NCBI GenBank assembly: GCA_900467685.1
Contig: UBQX01000025.1
Location: 62,001 to 126,000, forward strand
From: Hyphomicrobiales bacterium
Lineage (GTDB): Bacteria > Pseudomonadota > Alphaproteobacteria > Rhizobiales > Rhizobiaceae
Length of the DNA: 64,000 nt
Direction: 5' to 3'
Numbering within the stretch: position 1 is the first letter of the stretch; the number at the start of each line of letters is the position of its first letter. The translations under genes and the position numbers were made by a program. This document shows positions 34,201 to 36,641 of this stretch, one piece after another. The notes under the pieces were generated by a model. That model made no database searches. It saw only the letters and a program-made list of their open reading frames with translations, and was not told the DNA's origin.

Positions 34201-36201
34201 ACAGTTACCTACACACCAAGGCCAAACGCAACCGGAAGCGACCGACTGTTCTACGCCATTGGCGACGGAAAATTCGTGACGAACGGCTTTATCGACCTGA
34301 CTGTCACGCCGGTGAACGATGCGCCGGTGGCCCGGACCGAAAATCTTGTCATGCGTCCCGCGGGGCCGATTACGCTGTCAGCCGCTGCGCTGCTGGCAAA
34401 CGACACTGATCCGGAAGGAAGCCCGCTGTCCATCGTTGGGGTAACCCCCGTGAGGAACGGCACGGTATCCTTCAATGCGGCGACCGGCGAAATTCATTTT
34501 GTTCCGTCGGTGACGACCGGTGCGGCAGCCTTCAACTACACGGTCACAGACGGCGAGAAGCAGAGCATCGGTCAGGTCTGGTTCTTCATCGATACAGGCG
34601 CCGATCTCGTTGCCACCGAAATCGGAACACCGCGCGAAATTCCGATTGCCCAACTGCTGGCCAACGATCCGGTCACGGCTGGCGGAACGCTTAGTCTGCT
34701 GCGCGTCGAAGCTGCCGCGAACGGCCTGGCAGAGCTCGATCTTGTCAACGGCCTCGTCCGCTTCACACCGCAGCCCGGATTTGAGGGTACGGCAAGCTTC
34801 CGTTACGTTACTTCGGATGGTGCACAGGAAGCGTCGAGCACGGTGAGTGTGCTTGTGGTATCGGGCAGCGGACCCTTCGCAGTTCCGGATGAGATCTCTA
34901 CAATCGTCGACACTGCAATCGAAATTCCGGCCGGAAGGTTGCTCGGCAACGACGCCAGCCCGCTCGGGCTTCCCCTTGAACTGGTTTCTGTCGGAGACGC
35001 TCTGGGCGGAACCGTGATGCTTTCGGGCGCGACCGTCCGGTTTGTGCCGGATGCAGGGTCGTTCGCTGCAGGAAGCTTCCGCTATACCGTGAGCGACGGG
35101 ACGATGACTGCGACAGGTCTGGTAACCGTCACAATCCGCGACAACCGGCCGCCAGTGGCCCGCCCGATGGTCGTGACGGCCACTGAGGATGTGCCGGTGA
35201 CGCTGACCTTCGATCAGGTGCTCGCCAACGTCTCCGATCTCGATGGCCGGCCGGTCAGCATTGTTCGTGTGGAAGACGGCCTTAACGGTTCGGTGTCTGT
35301 CGACGCCGGCGCTCGCACCATCACGTTCCTGGGATCGGCAGACTTCTTCGGAGCAGCCAGCTTTACCGTGGTTGTTACCGACGGGGCGAAGGAAACGGCT
35401 GCCGAGGTGCAAGTCAACATTCGCGGCGTCGACGACGCGCCTGTCCTGTCCTCACCGCTCGTCTACGATGCGTCGGCGGACCAGCCTCTGGCGGTATCCG
35501 TCGCTGCTATCCTTGCCGCTTTCAACGACGTGGATGGCGGCGCTCTCTCCTTCCGCCGTATCGTCAGTGTCTCCGGCGGCCAGGCGAAGCTCGATCTGTC
35601 GGGTCAATGGCTGACGATTGCTCCGATTGCAGCGGGCGGTCAGGATGTCATCGTCACTTTCGAGTATCAGGCGCTTTCCAGCCGGAGCCAGGCAGTCATC
35701 ACGGTCCGTGCGCCGGTCGTGCAAGTGGCGGCAAACGAAATTTCCGCGCCGGGCGAAGAGACTGCCGCCGAAGATGCGGACGTGATCGTGGCAGATGTCA
35801 CCGCCGCCGAGACGGTGGACAAGGAGGTCGCTACTGCGTCTTTGGCACCCGTGCCGCAGACGGACCTCGGCCTCGGAAGCGCACTCATCCTGCCGGATCT
35901 GGCGCTGCCCCGAGCTCTGCCTACGGTTTCGGTGGCATCCGTCAGCGAAAGGGATCATCTTGCCCTCAATGCAGCCTTGCTGACGGGTGGATTCAGCCTG
36001 GCGGCCTTTGGCAAGGCGCTTAGCCAGAAGGCGGCGAACAGGCGTGCCAACGATGAGGCCCGCGAGCTTCTCTCGCCCTTCATGTCCAGTGAGGAGGACG
36101 AGGATCTTCATTCCCCGCTCTGGGACGATGGGGACGAGGATGGCTTCGTACTTGTCAGAAGTCACATTGATAACGGGGAGCCCATGACACCGATGCATTG
36201 A
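4279..36201 (+). CDS. Giant LEPR-XLL modular protein (10,640 aa), probable secreted RTX/cadherin-like adhesin
   Basis: One uninterrupted frame of 10,640 codons. Approximate module order by residue: 64-73 LEPRLLLSAD, the LEPR-XLL motif typical of the N-terminus of very large bacterial proteins; 75-2600 repeated beta-rich segments alternating with helices; 2633-3680 RTX calcium-binding nonapeptides; 3780-4200 beta-propeller-like; 4208-7850 five parallel beta-helix regions, four introduced by a YVDD module, with malectin-like domains at about 6280-6436 and 7097-7257 and PNGG-type beta domains between; 7868-8051 nidogen-like; 8068-8203 SbsA-like Ig; 8204-10477 about 24 cadherin-like repeats; 10478-10640 an acidic tail. 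No classical signal peptide is visible and cysteines are very few. The downstream genes look like its exporter. A role in attachment or biofilm is inferred. Alternative starts exist at Met12 and Met27. Confidence 0.9.
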   Translation: MTVFRGGRDRQWMLGSTALSCVDGPGMAEIRKLARHNLPRGQREPVNQPAKGPASRPLLSAEPLEPRLLLSADLLPGAQDVLLRGLGALGDRLDDLILEPVLSQNVPIIDRPLGDMVHAREIVDGVRSAASGYFAGIAAGASATVEGLVAQLDTLAGSLGPVTHAVDGDVHRIGLSLSHTEQLAGLILDLSGAVPDADIVTSGNIALSGSATARLDLTLGIDLATSTFFLGSAAISAQVDAAAPDIDAGVRFQAVDLTVTNGTASVHAEAGGAFVDPDNSDGLGIITLAELEGTPLDVLLAGSATGNASLVLPFSSSLLPAPETLNVSWTGGLDASHASVDFAAGSLVQNLLHLEQADFETMLRAFVDQLPSVVARLADALPKDLPVLDDALADLYDLAQDVQNAVVQIDQLLDTATATLQQVISTLEAVTGLDVNAVLAANEIRFAFDFARAISADLPVSIRETVLNQVLTFEGTAHVEGSANLGVEIGIDISGAPLTQSQRIYLVEGANSSAELALLVTTPALFAGSANLGPARLTLTNGQVAVAGSTGNAIDTSKQARARIGLVDDRPGGSADGRITLADIIADPLAIIGPLTTDIFAHANADLGAEFLGEGTPTVPIAFDWNLGAGAAPQVTVNTNDLEAFIQGAAQSLVAGSINAAQAALLQNLSGWFQDLSDFLSGIDVLQRDLPLVNESILDLLGANTLLTAIGEGLSSAAGGAGSLTSGFGSRAQVAIDSRLRQLTDVVGVQVANAQAGLFQALTDAEATRLGFSTAGDRMVYSLRLTVDQRKDKSVSLTGDSDIAGLTVGGTMRFGLRTVVDLTFGIDLSPDVAPDDAIFVQVRDLSVALTGGLLGSADVSLGMFGSATTTGAVTYAGGLAIGIGGRGDSARVLTIGDLTGSTAEGLIAVSITASDISGALNITTRLPTGAQLAAQLTFGGDPFNGGITQFDFVGPTADDLRNLVNFDAADLMSILRQAMNWLDQLSDSSYLNIRLPFVDQTLGGLLDLGTNFAESVIDPFFDKGADLNSTADDVFLGFRTGSTGPSSIEGFRTRLATLLGINVANLPVSYDAATDVLSIGLQLNNTLDPLAGVGVSFAAGFGDFAGLRASASNLSIALTSQFALTLAFDMSPNGRRLQALRNPVATGRLSADAVFDLAAGNQTLQVTVRRADTTTNAGINDLANDLRSAVSAALVARGLAADSISVAVEDGKFVLSSNNPAIPSLSLQAGLLNPAVTELGFTDATAAPVRVKAQGGTLPADGRLSGDASFNVVVDGTSLGTVTVRASATAAPQTDAQGHVIVQGNVRAADLVTDINAALSGINTTLGSQGKGIRAELETTTGRLVFVATNGSVSSIQITAPATGTARSELGLAASQTSGNRIALQQGGSDLLDRIALSDFTLQTGLTIAGSFSAEAKLGPLEVAIPNASLNVTGSAGLVMSAPELSLRDFIRNVSNLDTYFDLNLTGSGNFTLPIAARGALASLLQLPNASFRIVAADLFNPAGWTTDFSSAQDFLHFRNLDSADWIALVRSVASFLRELADSTDTSIFNEEIPVVGIKIGDAFDFIDDMAEAAERFAANPAAALSELQGLLNNALRSVFGGTQDYVAIAYNRATADLRFTIALAPTIPPVNLPLSFNLASLGLGALQQLPGVGALVQVEGAGSITVTPSVNATLVFGFNLASTDAGNPLLGFIPRPYIDSATAVELGLLVRNNAALSVRANIGPLSAELKSAIGNIRLSSVNDANAPAKIRLGFSSAQPRYYFTELGDLGNFNYTGIGGSPITLTLNGLIDTTIEIWVNGEDKGDLIFDVTNLQNFFNALLQGGDSTQYVTVQVPDLSSLFANLNLLNWQTIVGGVNAFLDSLEDMFAGKIFGQDIPVLGDALKSVFGTDNQGAQNFIRDLKRDFNALLGNGLATALSELDSVLTSALAPVLKGSQDSAVKVFFKMPGDAGYTEFNGQDVDPLQVDDVRIDINLGSVMEIASGIGFDIGLPGLGLKVDEASSVTFRMAWGVALSFGIDRNRHFYILTDQQNEVSAEIFAGVGDQFSMLGELGFLQLALTEDTGNDVPPSGVRGTLGIDLRGGGADGKLYLATALSDLDVAVTGSLVADIDFNARLGIGFERLTNGQFGDSSLFPSIEGELRLHFNVLDPNDFSFGLNDLRLNFGEFVNEFLGPVVRDIQKVLEPVKPLIDFLRAPIPILSDFSGDPVTILTLASQIPELQSVTKFIDAVGVVSDIASLVGNVGDNIFIEIGDFNFGGFNLRLPRGVAGGMPIDAGTQTSQFASFLTNARNSMLSSLGGTPWASIPIQPDFGISVPFIQNPASLLGLLFGQTVDLIEIDLPTFSFPFQFPTITIPVYPSPPITLGFTGSVEFRIDLAFGYDSFGLQTYLGKPEASRDLTDLMLGFYISDDPRNTGGDPAEITMTVRADLQVSLDFGIVAAGVAGGIFATVGLNLHDVPDASGKTDGKLRGNEIIDLLNQGPICIFDAEGGIGFYLDLRLRFGIGPFSVTLNVPLIPDTTIVSFSAELCGPPPQLATLESDGTLKLNIGDRSAYRNHEVGNTDDNANDDYTIRSLGNGLVQVESGGIRQTFGQKSDDPVIRRIVGHGGGGDDRIVVEGALRRKDGESVEMELDGGAGNDELWGSEGNDILTGGSGRDRIYGQGGNDRIAGNSFTSAGDANEETEIDAGTGDDTIYGVSGRDRITGGEGNDLIFGGAGSDDINGGVGNDRIYGGAGNDLVVGDLGDDRVYGGAGNDLVVGGAGRDAIFGDLEEAFNDATATLLYGAPNVGSEGDDVMFGDRYLAEGDAAGYGAQIQARMGTDANSLLQTVYAHSGDFDNGDNDIINANGGADLIFDDYGDDQISAGTGNDIVYSGRGTDTIYGEAGNDEIRSGSQRDFVYGGDGNDTIFGGSGDDELRGEAGLDIIDGESGLDLIFGGLDADTIRGGTGADTIYGDSGNDEIHGQEGNDIVDGGDGNDALWGDAGNDTLLGQSGDDTLRGGAGNDLLYGHAGLDTLYGEDGDDTIDGGSDRDLIFGNLGNDILYGRTGNDQIDGGGGRDRIEGNEGDDLIFGRSGDDTISGGDGADEIWGGTENDTITGDAGNDRIYGEAGVDLINGGTENDLIFAGAGADRVFGDAGNDEIWGEAGDDRIEGGAGLDAIHGGDDNDLIFGQDDADTIWGDAGLDEIHGGAGDDTVFGGTGRDLIFGDLGGDTLRGEEDVDTIEGGAGDDFIFGDAALDRSVGGFDDILLGQDGNDYIEGNGGNDLIFSHAGNDTVHAGSGHDRVFGDDGTDTLFGEDGDDLIEGGEGADSIDGGAGSDVLRGQAGADQIAGGSEDDDIDGGTGDDTIDAGGGDDLVLGGAGNDVIDAGAGQDIVRGGEGRDTIRGGDGNDKLFADSGIGDRIEGGEGDDEIHGSDDGADTDPDFDDALRFGDLLIGGAGHDVIYAYGGADDIDGGDGYDFIDAGTGNDRIVGGLGRDRIEAGLGDDLVFGDLGDGNATLGDDDIIFGGLGNDTIRAGGGADRVHGGFGTDTIFGDDGDDTLFADYGGGTIRGGAGDDIITGADDDADLLFGDAGRDRLFGLAGNDQIAGGAGDDIVDAGTGDDTVEGGLDRDLLIGGFGHDTLYGHQADGLGDDNAPDMLYGDSGAGAAAGDGNDRLFGGGGNDHMFGEGGIDFLNAGTGGSDVADTSENAAFVAGTPTALPVRVAETRFGAADAVNLPQAVPSQGFWVDLAGPTGLSLVGSSQSAADADGFVQLASGALVRGDGSIIPSDYAVLLGRGSTLSGDGSVRPGDGSAMPGDGALLAANGITTAFSGQSFADGMVGSSSIVAGADGQYVAWVDPRGGASEIYVARLSGGVWSSIGGSVTNGGISASVAGSAQPSIGIDASGAVVVAWIEATGDGRTQVNVARYDSGTNQWRALAGSLSAGGISGAGSVDRVDLVSTTGGMVAVWRDATSGSDLLFAKRFNGASWVEIGAGSASGSGLATSTDLSGGYAITTDGTRIAIAYGQKVGDDRLIVIREFNGSAWATLPAADGGALAGAERVTGEPSLAYFGGRLYAAWAEQVPGTERLSTDRASQIYVRAYTGSAWVEAGAGSASGRGVSQAVFGAVTPKLAAGNGGMTLTYVRQDPAGAARSLTLDAMRWTGTTFAPQFVSNTVGSGIAKLPVSLVSYDLSVDAAGRPFVTWTSAEAGSFGVFVKGSPTAAARVFTADAATSVQSILDSQTLVAGDIIGVAENATVAGFTVTAADSGVTIVASRAGTVSGAITIDGASAVTLQGLTVLGAITLRNTSGVELTGNTTSTVSIEGGSANRLFNNTISAAPTKAALGFAGTATTGLAVIGNTFTGSGTGVLIDRAVTGRIEGNVVRTTSVGIAITAASTVAIIGNDIGYGGTGISYGASARVNGNLIHHNAIGISSNVADPAAALGYGADAYANTLSQNTIGLSLQGALVTGQRIVGNVTGVAGSGVLGGLDAAHANIIERNGTGVSAFTGTVSFNRIGLNDTAGIQATSGQRILNNVIYRNGLAGILVTGTTTDVRIGNNTVYASDAAADAIRVAAFASNVEIVGNILWSEAGTAIYVENTAQSGFFSDYNTLYAGDTGSLVFWTRAFTDILDWQADVARFDLHSAGRTVIDPAFARPAFADLARNDFRIFAPAAGQQTASPSALGGDPYGRFLGLLDGLNLLANAGFENGLTGWTANVGAGVITGSPAPYNGARAFTGGSAQATGSAAQQINLLDRGFTAAEIDGTSMEVVFGGRVWLQSAANDELDKVAIKLVFRDGSGNAIGDPVTISQTIAETRWNLLWDRLRLPSGARSIDWSFTTTRLGSNNPVYLDDAMLAIVPRTLATSQGAYASEMAVHAATSTLRLRSPDLYVDWEADRLKAIRWDSAGTLTGTPVRIELWQDGPDGPAFRATIAAQTQDDGEFIWMPSQSGVSAGEKGLRIKVLHVGAPDVFDLTTETFAVPELGNTYYVDDGSNSGDVFTPDAVGSNRNTGKLATAPKSNPVNLLRTYDLVAGSTVYIDSGNYPMIYGLTVSGQSDLGYGIGVEEGFSILGPSSAGAVARLYSANPSVTLDALVDVTNADFMTIGNLTLENAKRGVRAGGGSDDLTIGNITVEGYTVQGFSIETQSAGRSFSNLVARGTGDIGFSLTGSVGSLSDMIVTARQTAIRINGSVGSIVDVEVYGAGTGLEVTGTAGSFSNIHAHDNSQYGAYLTLSGGSTIESSRFINNGRYGLYVSASGSGAANLVTVGANDLTRGAGNRVEGSGLYGIGAGANVDIVGNTITGTSFQYAIQAGTGRVVDNVVFGNANGISANGLIAGNAVYGTNAQNSGGIGINAGAAAVVRGNTVHGQTIGIRVSNGSGADVLNNVVYANSSTGIEVGSSTNTEILNNTVYQLVGNAIFLNGTTSGTVLTNNIIVALNALGVVVANSAQAGFASGFNIFQVGPGGQAGQWQGSNRQSLAAWRLASQQDATSFEGDPLLVDPDGADNVFGYVSPTADGRDDDFHVKSLDGSFAGGHLSVVRDLVTGLPVRPATPAPVNQAQSSPAIDRGAPSTPIGAEPQPNGGFVEVGAYGGTAQASLSPEQYIRVFSPNGGEIYQQGRTVSVDWRSSAAGGTVDVEVSRDGVTWISLEDDGLNDGHLDWLVDAAMFAPGSYQVRVTTSDGLLTDTSDSAFTVTLPIRIYYVDDTSNANDEYTPDAVGNDANDGLSALAPKASIQAILAQYDLGAGDIILVDTGSYTSTTTIVITADDGGASDAGRLIIRGPTDAARQAIIDRGNVSSGADVIRLDNADFVTLENLRFLRGARGLVVDDNSGVTGLNVINTQFLDQAGIGVDLGIGTSDVLIQGSTISANNGTTRIVLDRTGNVTLAGNTITLGTFGNTGIDHSGGTGTLTVTGNTITGGYWGLWDSDGSKLVATGNTVSNQYYYGIYSHSNNAQISGNTVTQTYGNSTGIYAYASTGDRVDISGNTVTSTANIGIRAESSSVSAGVDVRNNDVSRSSTGIYAGDYVDVFDNRVHGNVRGIQSTSASVLRNLVYGNDVGIYVTGSGRGLNIAGNIIYDNNVAGMQIADFTNSNGLLIANNLFYQVGADAIRATNSSQILLRNNIFTQVGGNVFNIADNAQSSFSSNYNVFDLRAGGVLGLWGANAFTSLADWQVLLGHEVNSFAATINYADVDGADDLLGQTGVADNGLDDDFTILNSQILRDAGDPRTPFYREASGNDGARANIGPGGMAGGGVASPDRTLQILTPNGGDRLTVGEAVTIGFRSSGLTGARPVLLVNSGDNSVSGPESWSNWSKDATFRTVGNTSTNSTAIDVSGLSGVPADLFRSYAYGASNQGALLSYDMDVPDGTYQVTLYFAEFYTYAQRPMDIRLQGQTVESNYNILTATGGAINKAVARTFTVDVTGGKGILLDLVNRSTQGWQPLVFGIEVSEVVPPSGTWLASLDVSNDLGATWTTVATTQTFDRFGSAVFNWTPTAATNGATALMRVTATNGIDTLTDLSDRPFSIVGAGNVYYVDDASNDGDQYTPDAVGDNANDGRSALRPMASLAALLRLYDLKPGDIVYIDTGVYQVFQNIALTADDSGTAANAVTLQGPTNGNAAILDRNSSRGDAAVFDFAGADYLKLSNLSLRNVTTGIHFVSNAGSNNTVLQFLRLTGIYNQGVWIEQGNPDVVIKDSIFESFATNALAGVRADTFAGSLTIARNTFDVPNYAIYVPVTYTASALLIEDNTIFSRATHVNSGAASISINNYGQGSSTIVRNNTLSAAGARLAGGIYVANSSSVAVTLIEGNTISGYTNSNGGSGYGINASSGTELVVRNNLITGGNNGILISNGLAQNNRIQNMTVYGIQARTAGTQVVGNTVTGGPIGIRFDASGTGGLVANNLVIGTTDAAINVTGIATSTLVLNNTLIFGAGAGVLLNGTATGVYVANTIFSASGGTAIMLDRSATQSVGSARNRANYNLFDLSGTAQFGRVADTNFTNLDQWALATGLDEDSLAGTPGFINAAANDYRLSSSSIAIDRGDPLSPYQNEPGRNGSRVNIGHLGNTALATEGQAESVQVLSPNGLEKFERDQAMQITWRTSGYALEELIGLYATNFGRYSDPTTVITGEQSWAAWQGIRPVTNSGSYIGLSAGTALDLSATPGIPEAIFRTQATGDGGAGNALSYSVNVANGTYRLRLYFAEIYYYSRGGADIVIEGAVRTENYRPGVAAGGINRSTSMTYDVTVTDGKLDLSIVARGGDVTMLAGFEISKVTGVAPQTARVEVSPDNGTTWVLVAADAVMDRYGYGSTVWSTGFDTNASTVLARVTVGNSRDVSDKPFTTTNAGRFFYVDDASNSGDQYTPGAIGDNLNSGKTADRPMASLEALLRAYKLQAGDVVYVDTGNYTQLYDIVFGTEDTGSGTDAASRLRIQGPTGAAQGVLNRDASGLDTAVFRFTGADFVTISDLEITGARNGVFFNYNAGSNGVSFLNSQIYGNANAGISFDSAGGSQINQNFEVGGTRIFNHANGYGIYSYYSTANMHVHDSEIFGNNYGIQLYGTQGGVVTNSIIRDNEYGAYLYSQDGGMVVSGNRFANNRNSGMEILGGTVRDNIVSGSASYSYSIGIRATNVSARVMVLDNIVFDNTTGIASTGNALIDGNRIFRNAQSGVRIDGQNVTVQANRIYSNLTGISSTYTSLDARILSNLIYANADAGISFSNAGTNTEIIAGNTIYQSVGDGIILAGNSPNAQVVSNILWNDLGRILNISTAAQSGLVLGTNLFYRGLSGAANVAVWGSTAAASLANFRTVSGLAQAGSLEGDPTFIDINGSDNVLGGADTATGGGADDNFGLKRGSIAIDAGEGFTDRRTDFLGLPRSNDPSVADSGAGFALYQEATSAGSSFNPAGGTALNLRTTFGSQTVTLPFSFNFYGTNYNTIYVNTDGYIDFVQNQPYALDSTDELRNRVRIAPFWEETLYTYGNSANDVFVDKSVADQITVRWNASSTLAGTPQANFSATLFADGRIRFDYGSGNQGMTPTIGLSAGNGYTFVSAGYSGSGALQNAASLTFTPNVTEGLDYFDIGAIEFQGASNDATPPTVTSIPVLPSEGGSTAAAFNRISIGFSEALEQISALSSANYELRYAGLNGIFGDADDRSIALKPSYSFPETALVLDLVNGPLADGRYQLIIRGAEDRAVYDTAGNRLDGDDNGSAGGDFIRNFIVDRSVNRAPVATPAAVTLAEDGSLSIQLGATDADSDPLTFELIELPQHGSLSNFEAATGRVTYRPDANYHGTDSLRFRVSDGKLGVGEALVTITVTPVNDRPAGNAQTVSAIAGEERTIILSGSDLETAPAALVASIATGPAHGTLVLDAGNVVRYVASPTYSGTDSFTFRMRDSGDPAGSTGNAVDSDLVTVIINVTNPNDAPVAVRDDLTATVDVPLDIPVGILLSNDRDPDGTTPSVTDVFGAVNGTVVLTNGVVTFTPAAGHIGSASFQYRISDGEFTSTGEVRITVEPFNAPPVADDDLVSGNEDQQVVIPFATLLDGDSDLEAQPLSVLGVVAGSATGGIVTFDPANGRIVFTPNADLNGDQGFDYILSDGGRTDIGHVTVRLAPANDAPTAGAVSATTTEDNAATISAATLLAATADIDGDARTLVSVGNAASGTVQLAGGVVTFMPAANFFGSAGFDYTVSDGKGGTATGRVTVTVTPLNDVPVAVADSINGTEDIALTIGAAGLAANDSDVDGDVLTVTSVSDAIGGTVALNGTQIIFSPVANVTGPVSFRYTVSDGHGGSSSARVTITLAAVNDAPVAVDDSLSTNNRTALEITRAALLANDSDVDSSISVTDLVTNVVGGSVQVLADRFVFTPDQGFVGLGGFTYRVTDGLLSANGRVNITVGEGNRAPVAANDAFSTSEDDALVFNAADLLANDTDADGDALTITLGAVQNGTVTETAPGVYRFKPAANFNGNASFAYTISDALGAQSQAVVTISVSPVNDAPVPGSDAATTDEDTTIRIRFSTLLANDLDVDGDTLRIVSFSNASGGSIGDLCFPCGRVDFVPDANFYGVAGFDYTVEDAAGVQRTAHVTVTVNAVNDVPRAVDDTINVLGSGLVEIDPAIITANDTDVEGDELSVTAVSNPLNGTVALVDGKIRFQPSAGFFGAAGFDVTISDGAGGVATSHVTVNVTAVNTAPVAVNDLITLRFGQPLVITAAMLTGNDSDADGDTLSLVSLSAPSIGTLSPQADGSFIFNAPALNSADVTMNYTISDGRGGTGTGMLTVRPQANRAPTVTPTTATIAEDTPLVVSIASLLANVGDADGDPLSLVSVRGQNGTAAINHVAGTVTFRPNVNFNGAAKLFYSVSDGRVSTEGRVDVNVSPANDAPSASTVSMIGRLGQTLRVDPSTLLSRAMDIDGDALTISAVSPRFGGTVSIEAGTGFILFTPTSVGVTSFKFTVSDGSLSTTAIAAVSVPAMAVIDTVNTTQNTPIVLDVATLLANDVGAPGDQVVFVGVSGPSNGSVSYDAAAGTITFTPKTDFSGRALFRYTATFGGVASTAVVNVLVANADIPLPQLDTVRTVAGQPVAMNTASLVANDAHSPGTTLRITGVGNASNGSVALNAGTITFTPTAGFIGTAYFNYTVTSGGQPATGQVRVLVGANAVPVVVAREFTMAEDASLTLSEAQLRTAFRDPDGATLSVVSVGNPLGGTISFDPVSRQAVFKPAANFNGRASFDVTISDGVNQITGTIGVRVTPVDDRPVTLPLTLQAVPSRPLSVSVATLVDRLVDPDGETISFHRVVGATNGSASYNLATGMLTFIPTTGFAGVASITYEVLSGGVATQGVLTVNVDAGNSGRFDREIQAGMANGATLDLSFGMLAGPALDAATPGGRLESVGTPAVGTVTIQSDGSLRYIAPVGFTGHVFFTYRAVDQAGLASTGEVSILVRANTAPVVAARTASTAEDTPLVFTIGSLLANASDADGDALVLLSAGATSGARVIIDRTAGTVTYTPRPNATGSDRLFYAIGDGKFVTNGFIDLTVTPVNDAPVARTENLVMRPAGPITLSAAALLANDTDPEGSPLSIVGVTPVRNGTVSFNAATGEIHFVPSVTTGAAAFNYTVTDGEKQSIGQVWFFIDTGADLVATEIGTPREIPIAQLLANDPVTAGGTLSLLRVEAAANGLAELDLVNGLVRFTPQPGFEGTASFRYVTSDGAQEASSTVSVLVVSGSGPFAVPDEISTIVDTAIEIPAGRLLGNDASPLGLPLELVSVGDALGGTVMLSGATVRFVPDAGSFAAGSFRYTVSDGTMTATGLVTVTIRDNRPPVARPMVVTATEDVPVTLTFDQVLANVSDLDGRPVSIVRVEDGLNGSVSVDAGARTITFLGSADFFGAASFTVVVTDGAKETAAEVQVNIRGVDDAPVLSSPLVYDASADQPLAVSVAAILAAFNDVDGGALSFRRIVSVSGGQAKLDLSGQWLTIAPIAAGGQDVIVTFEYQALSSRSQAVITVRAPVVQVAANEISAPGEETAAEDADVIVADVTAAETVDKEVATASLAPVPQTDLGLGSALILPDLALPRALPTVSVASVSERDHLALNAALLTGGFSLAAFGKALSQKAANRRANDEARELLSPFMSSEEDEDLHSPLWDDGDEDGFVLVRSHIDNGEPMTPMH
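4468..4497 (+). other. LEPR-XLL motif of the giant protein
   Basis: These bases encode LEPRLLLSAD (residues 64-73), preceded by a basic stretch (RKLARHNLPRGQR) and a Pro/Ser-rich linker. The motif marks the N-terminus of many giant bacterial proteins. Its position where a signal peptide would normally lie suggests a targeting or processing role, but that is inference. Confidence 0.8.
12175..15317 (+). repeat. RTX (hemolysin-type calcium-binding) nonapeptide repeat block within the giant gene
   Basis: About 1,050 residues of near-continuous GGxGxDxUx repeats, such as GGAGNDELWG, GGEGNDLIFGG and GGSGDDELRG, giving on the order of 100 units. A few non-repeat inserts occur, for example around 12590-12780 and 14520-14600. 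Such repeats fold into parallel beta-rolls on binding calcium outside the cell. In this protein the block lies at about 25-35% of the length, whereas classical type I secretion substrates usually carry it near the C-terminus. Confidence 0.95.
19186..26460 (+). repeat. Four copies of a YVDD module, each introducing a parallel beta-helix region
   Basis: A module of about 60 residues beginning YYVDD or FYVDD, continuing with a GDxYTPDAVGxNxNxG-like stretch and ending with a DxVYVDTGxY-like segment, starts at 19186, 21325, 23824 and 26269 (residues about 4970, 5683, 6516 and 7331). Each is followed by several hundred residues rich in N, G, I and V of the form GNTIxxxxxGI, typical of right-handed beta-helices. 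A PNGG-type beta domain precedes copies 2, 3 and 4. The spacing of 2.1-2.5 kb shows duplication of a composite unit. Confidence 0.85.
28888..35710 (+). repeat. Tandem cadherin-like repeats (about 24) in the C-terminal part of the giant protein
   Basis: Units of about 95 residues begin with N(D/R)APVA-type segments, followed by EDxxL, LLANDxDxDGDxL and an FTPxxxFxGxAxFxYTVSDG-like end. I count about 24. This is the architecture of bacterial cadherin-like/VCBS/Big_9 repeats seen in large type I secreted adhesins. The later units (after about 32600) are more diverged. One unit near 31345 carries an unusual DLCFPCG insertion, two of the very few cysteines in the protein. Confidence 0.9.
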
Positions 36202-36305
36202 TCGTCTAGCGTTTCGTATCGGGAGGCAGACCACCCAAACGCCTGCTTCCTTTCTGACCCGACCTCCTGGGCCAAGTGCCTGTTCCTGAGTGAGAAAGAC
36301 AAACC

Positions 36306-36626
36306 ATGACAACCGACGCCAAGCCCGCCGCCGCTGCCACTGCGACATCGACCGATCCCATGATGCCGACCCGCGTCACCTGGGACGACAGCCAGATGCA
36401 GACGTCCTTTGCGAACGTCATCAACGTCATCAATTCGCGCGAAGAATTCACGCTGCTTTTCGGGACCAACCAGACCTGGAACGTCGTCGGCAGCAACTCG
36501 CTGGCCGTCAAACTCTCGAACCGTATTGTCTTGACGCCTTATGCCGCAAAGCGGCTGCATACGCTGCTCGGCCAGCACATCAAGGATTACGAAGACCGTT
36601 TCGGCGTCATGCGGCTCGACCCCTGA
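36306..36626 (+). CDS. DUF3467 domain-containing small protein
   Basis: A protein of 106 residues. After a low-complexity Ala/Thr N-terminus (residues 1-20), the segments SFANVINVINSREEFTLLFG, RIVLTPYAAKRLHTLLG and the end IKDYEDRFG match the small DUF3467 family, whose function is unknown. No signal peptide or membrane segment is present, so it is probably cytoplasmic. It lies 104 bp after the giant gene and 15 bp before the GAF-HlyD gene, with GAGAAAG before its ATG, so it is probably part of the export operon. A chaperone, plug or adaptor role for the cargo is possible but unproven. Confidence 0.7.
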   Translation: MTTDAKPAAAATATSTDPMMPTRVTWDDSQMQTSFANVINVINSREEFTLLFGTNQTWNVVGSNSLAVKLSNRIVLTPYAAKRLHTLLGQHIKDYEDRFGVMRLDP

Positions 36627-36641
36627 TCCTGACACACCGTC

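Noticed and set aside
12175-35710. Tandem repeats as a CRISPR array or satellite DNA
   Set aside because: The repeats are in-frame protein repeats with diverged DNA, not identical short repeats with unique spacers.
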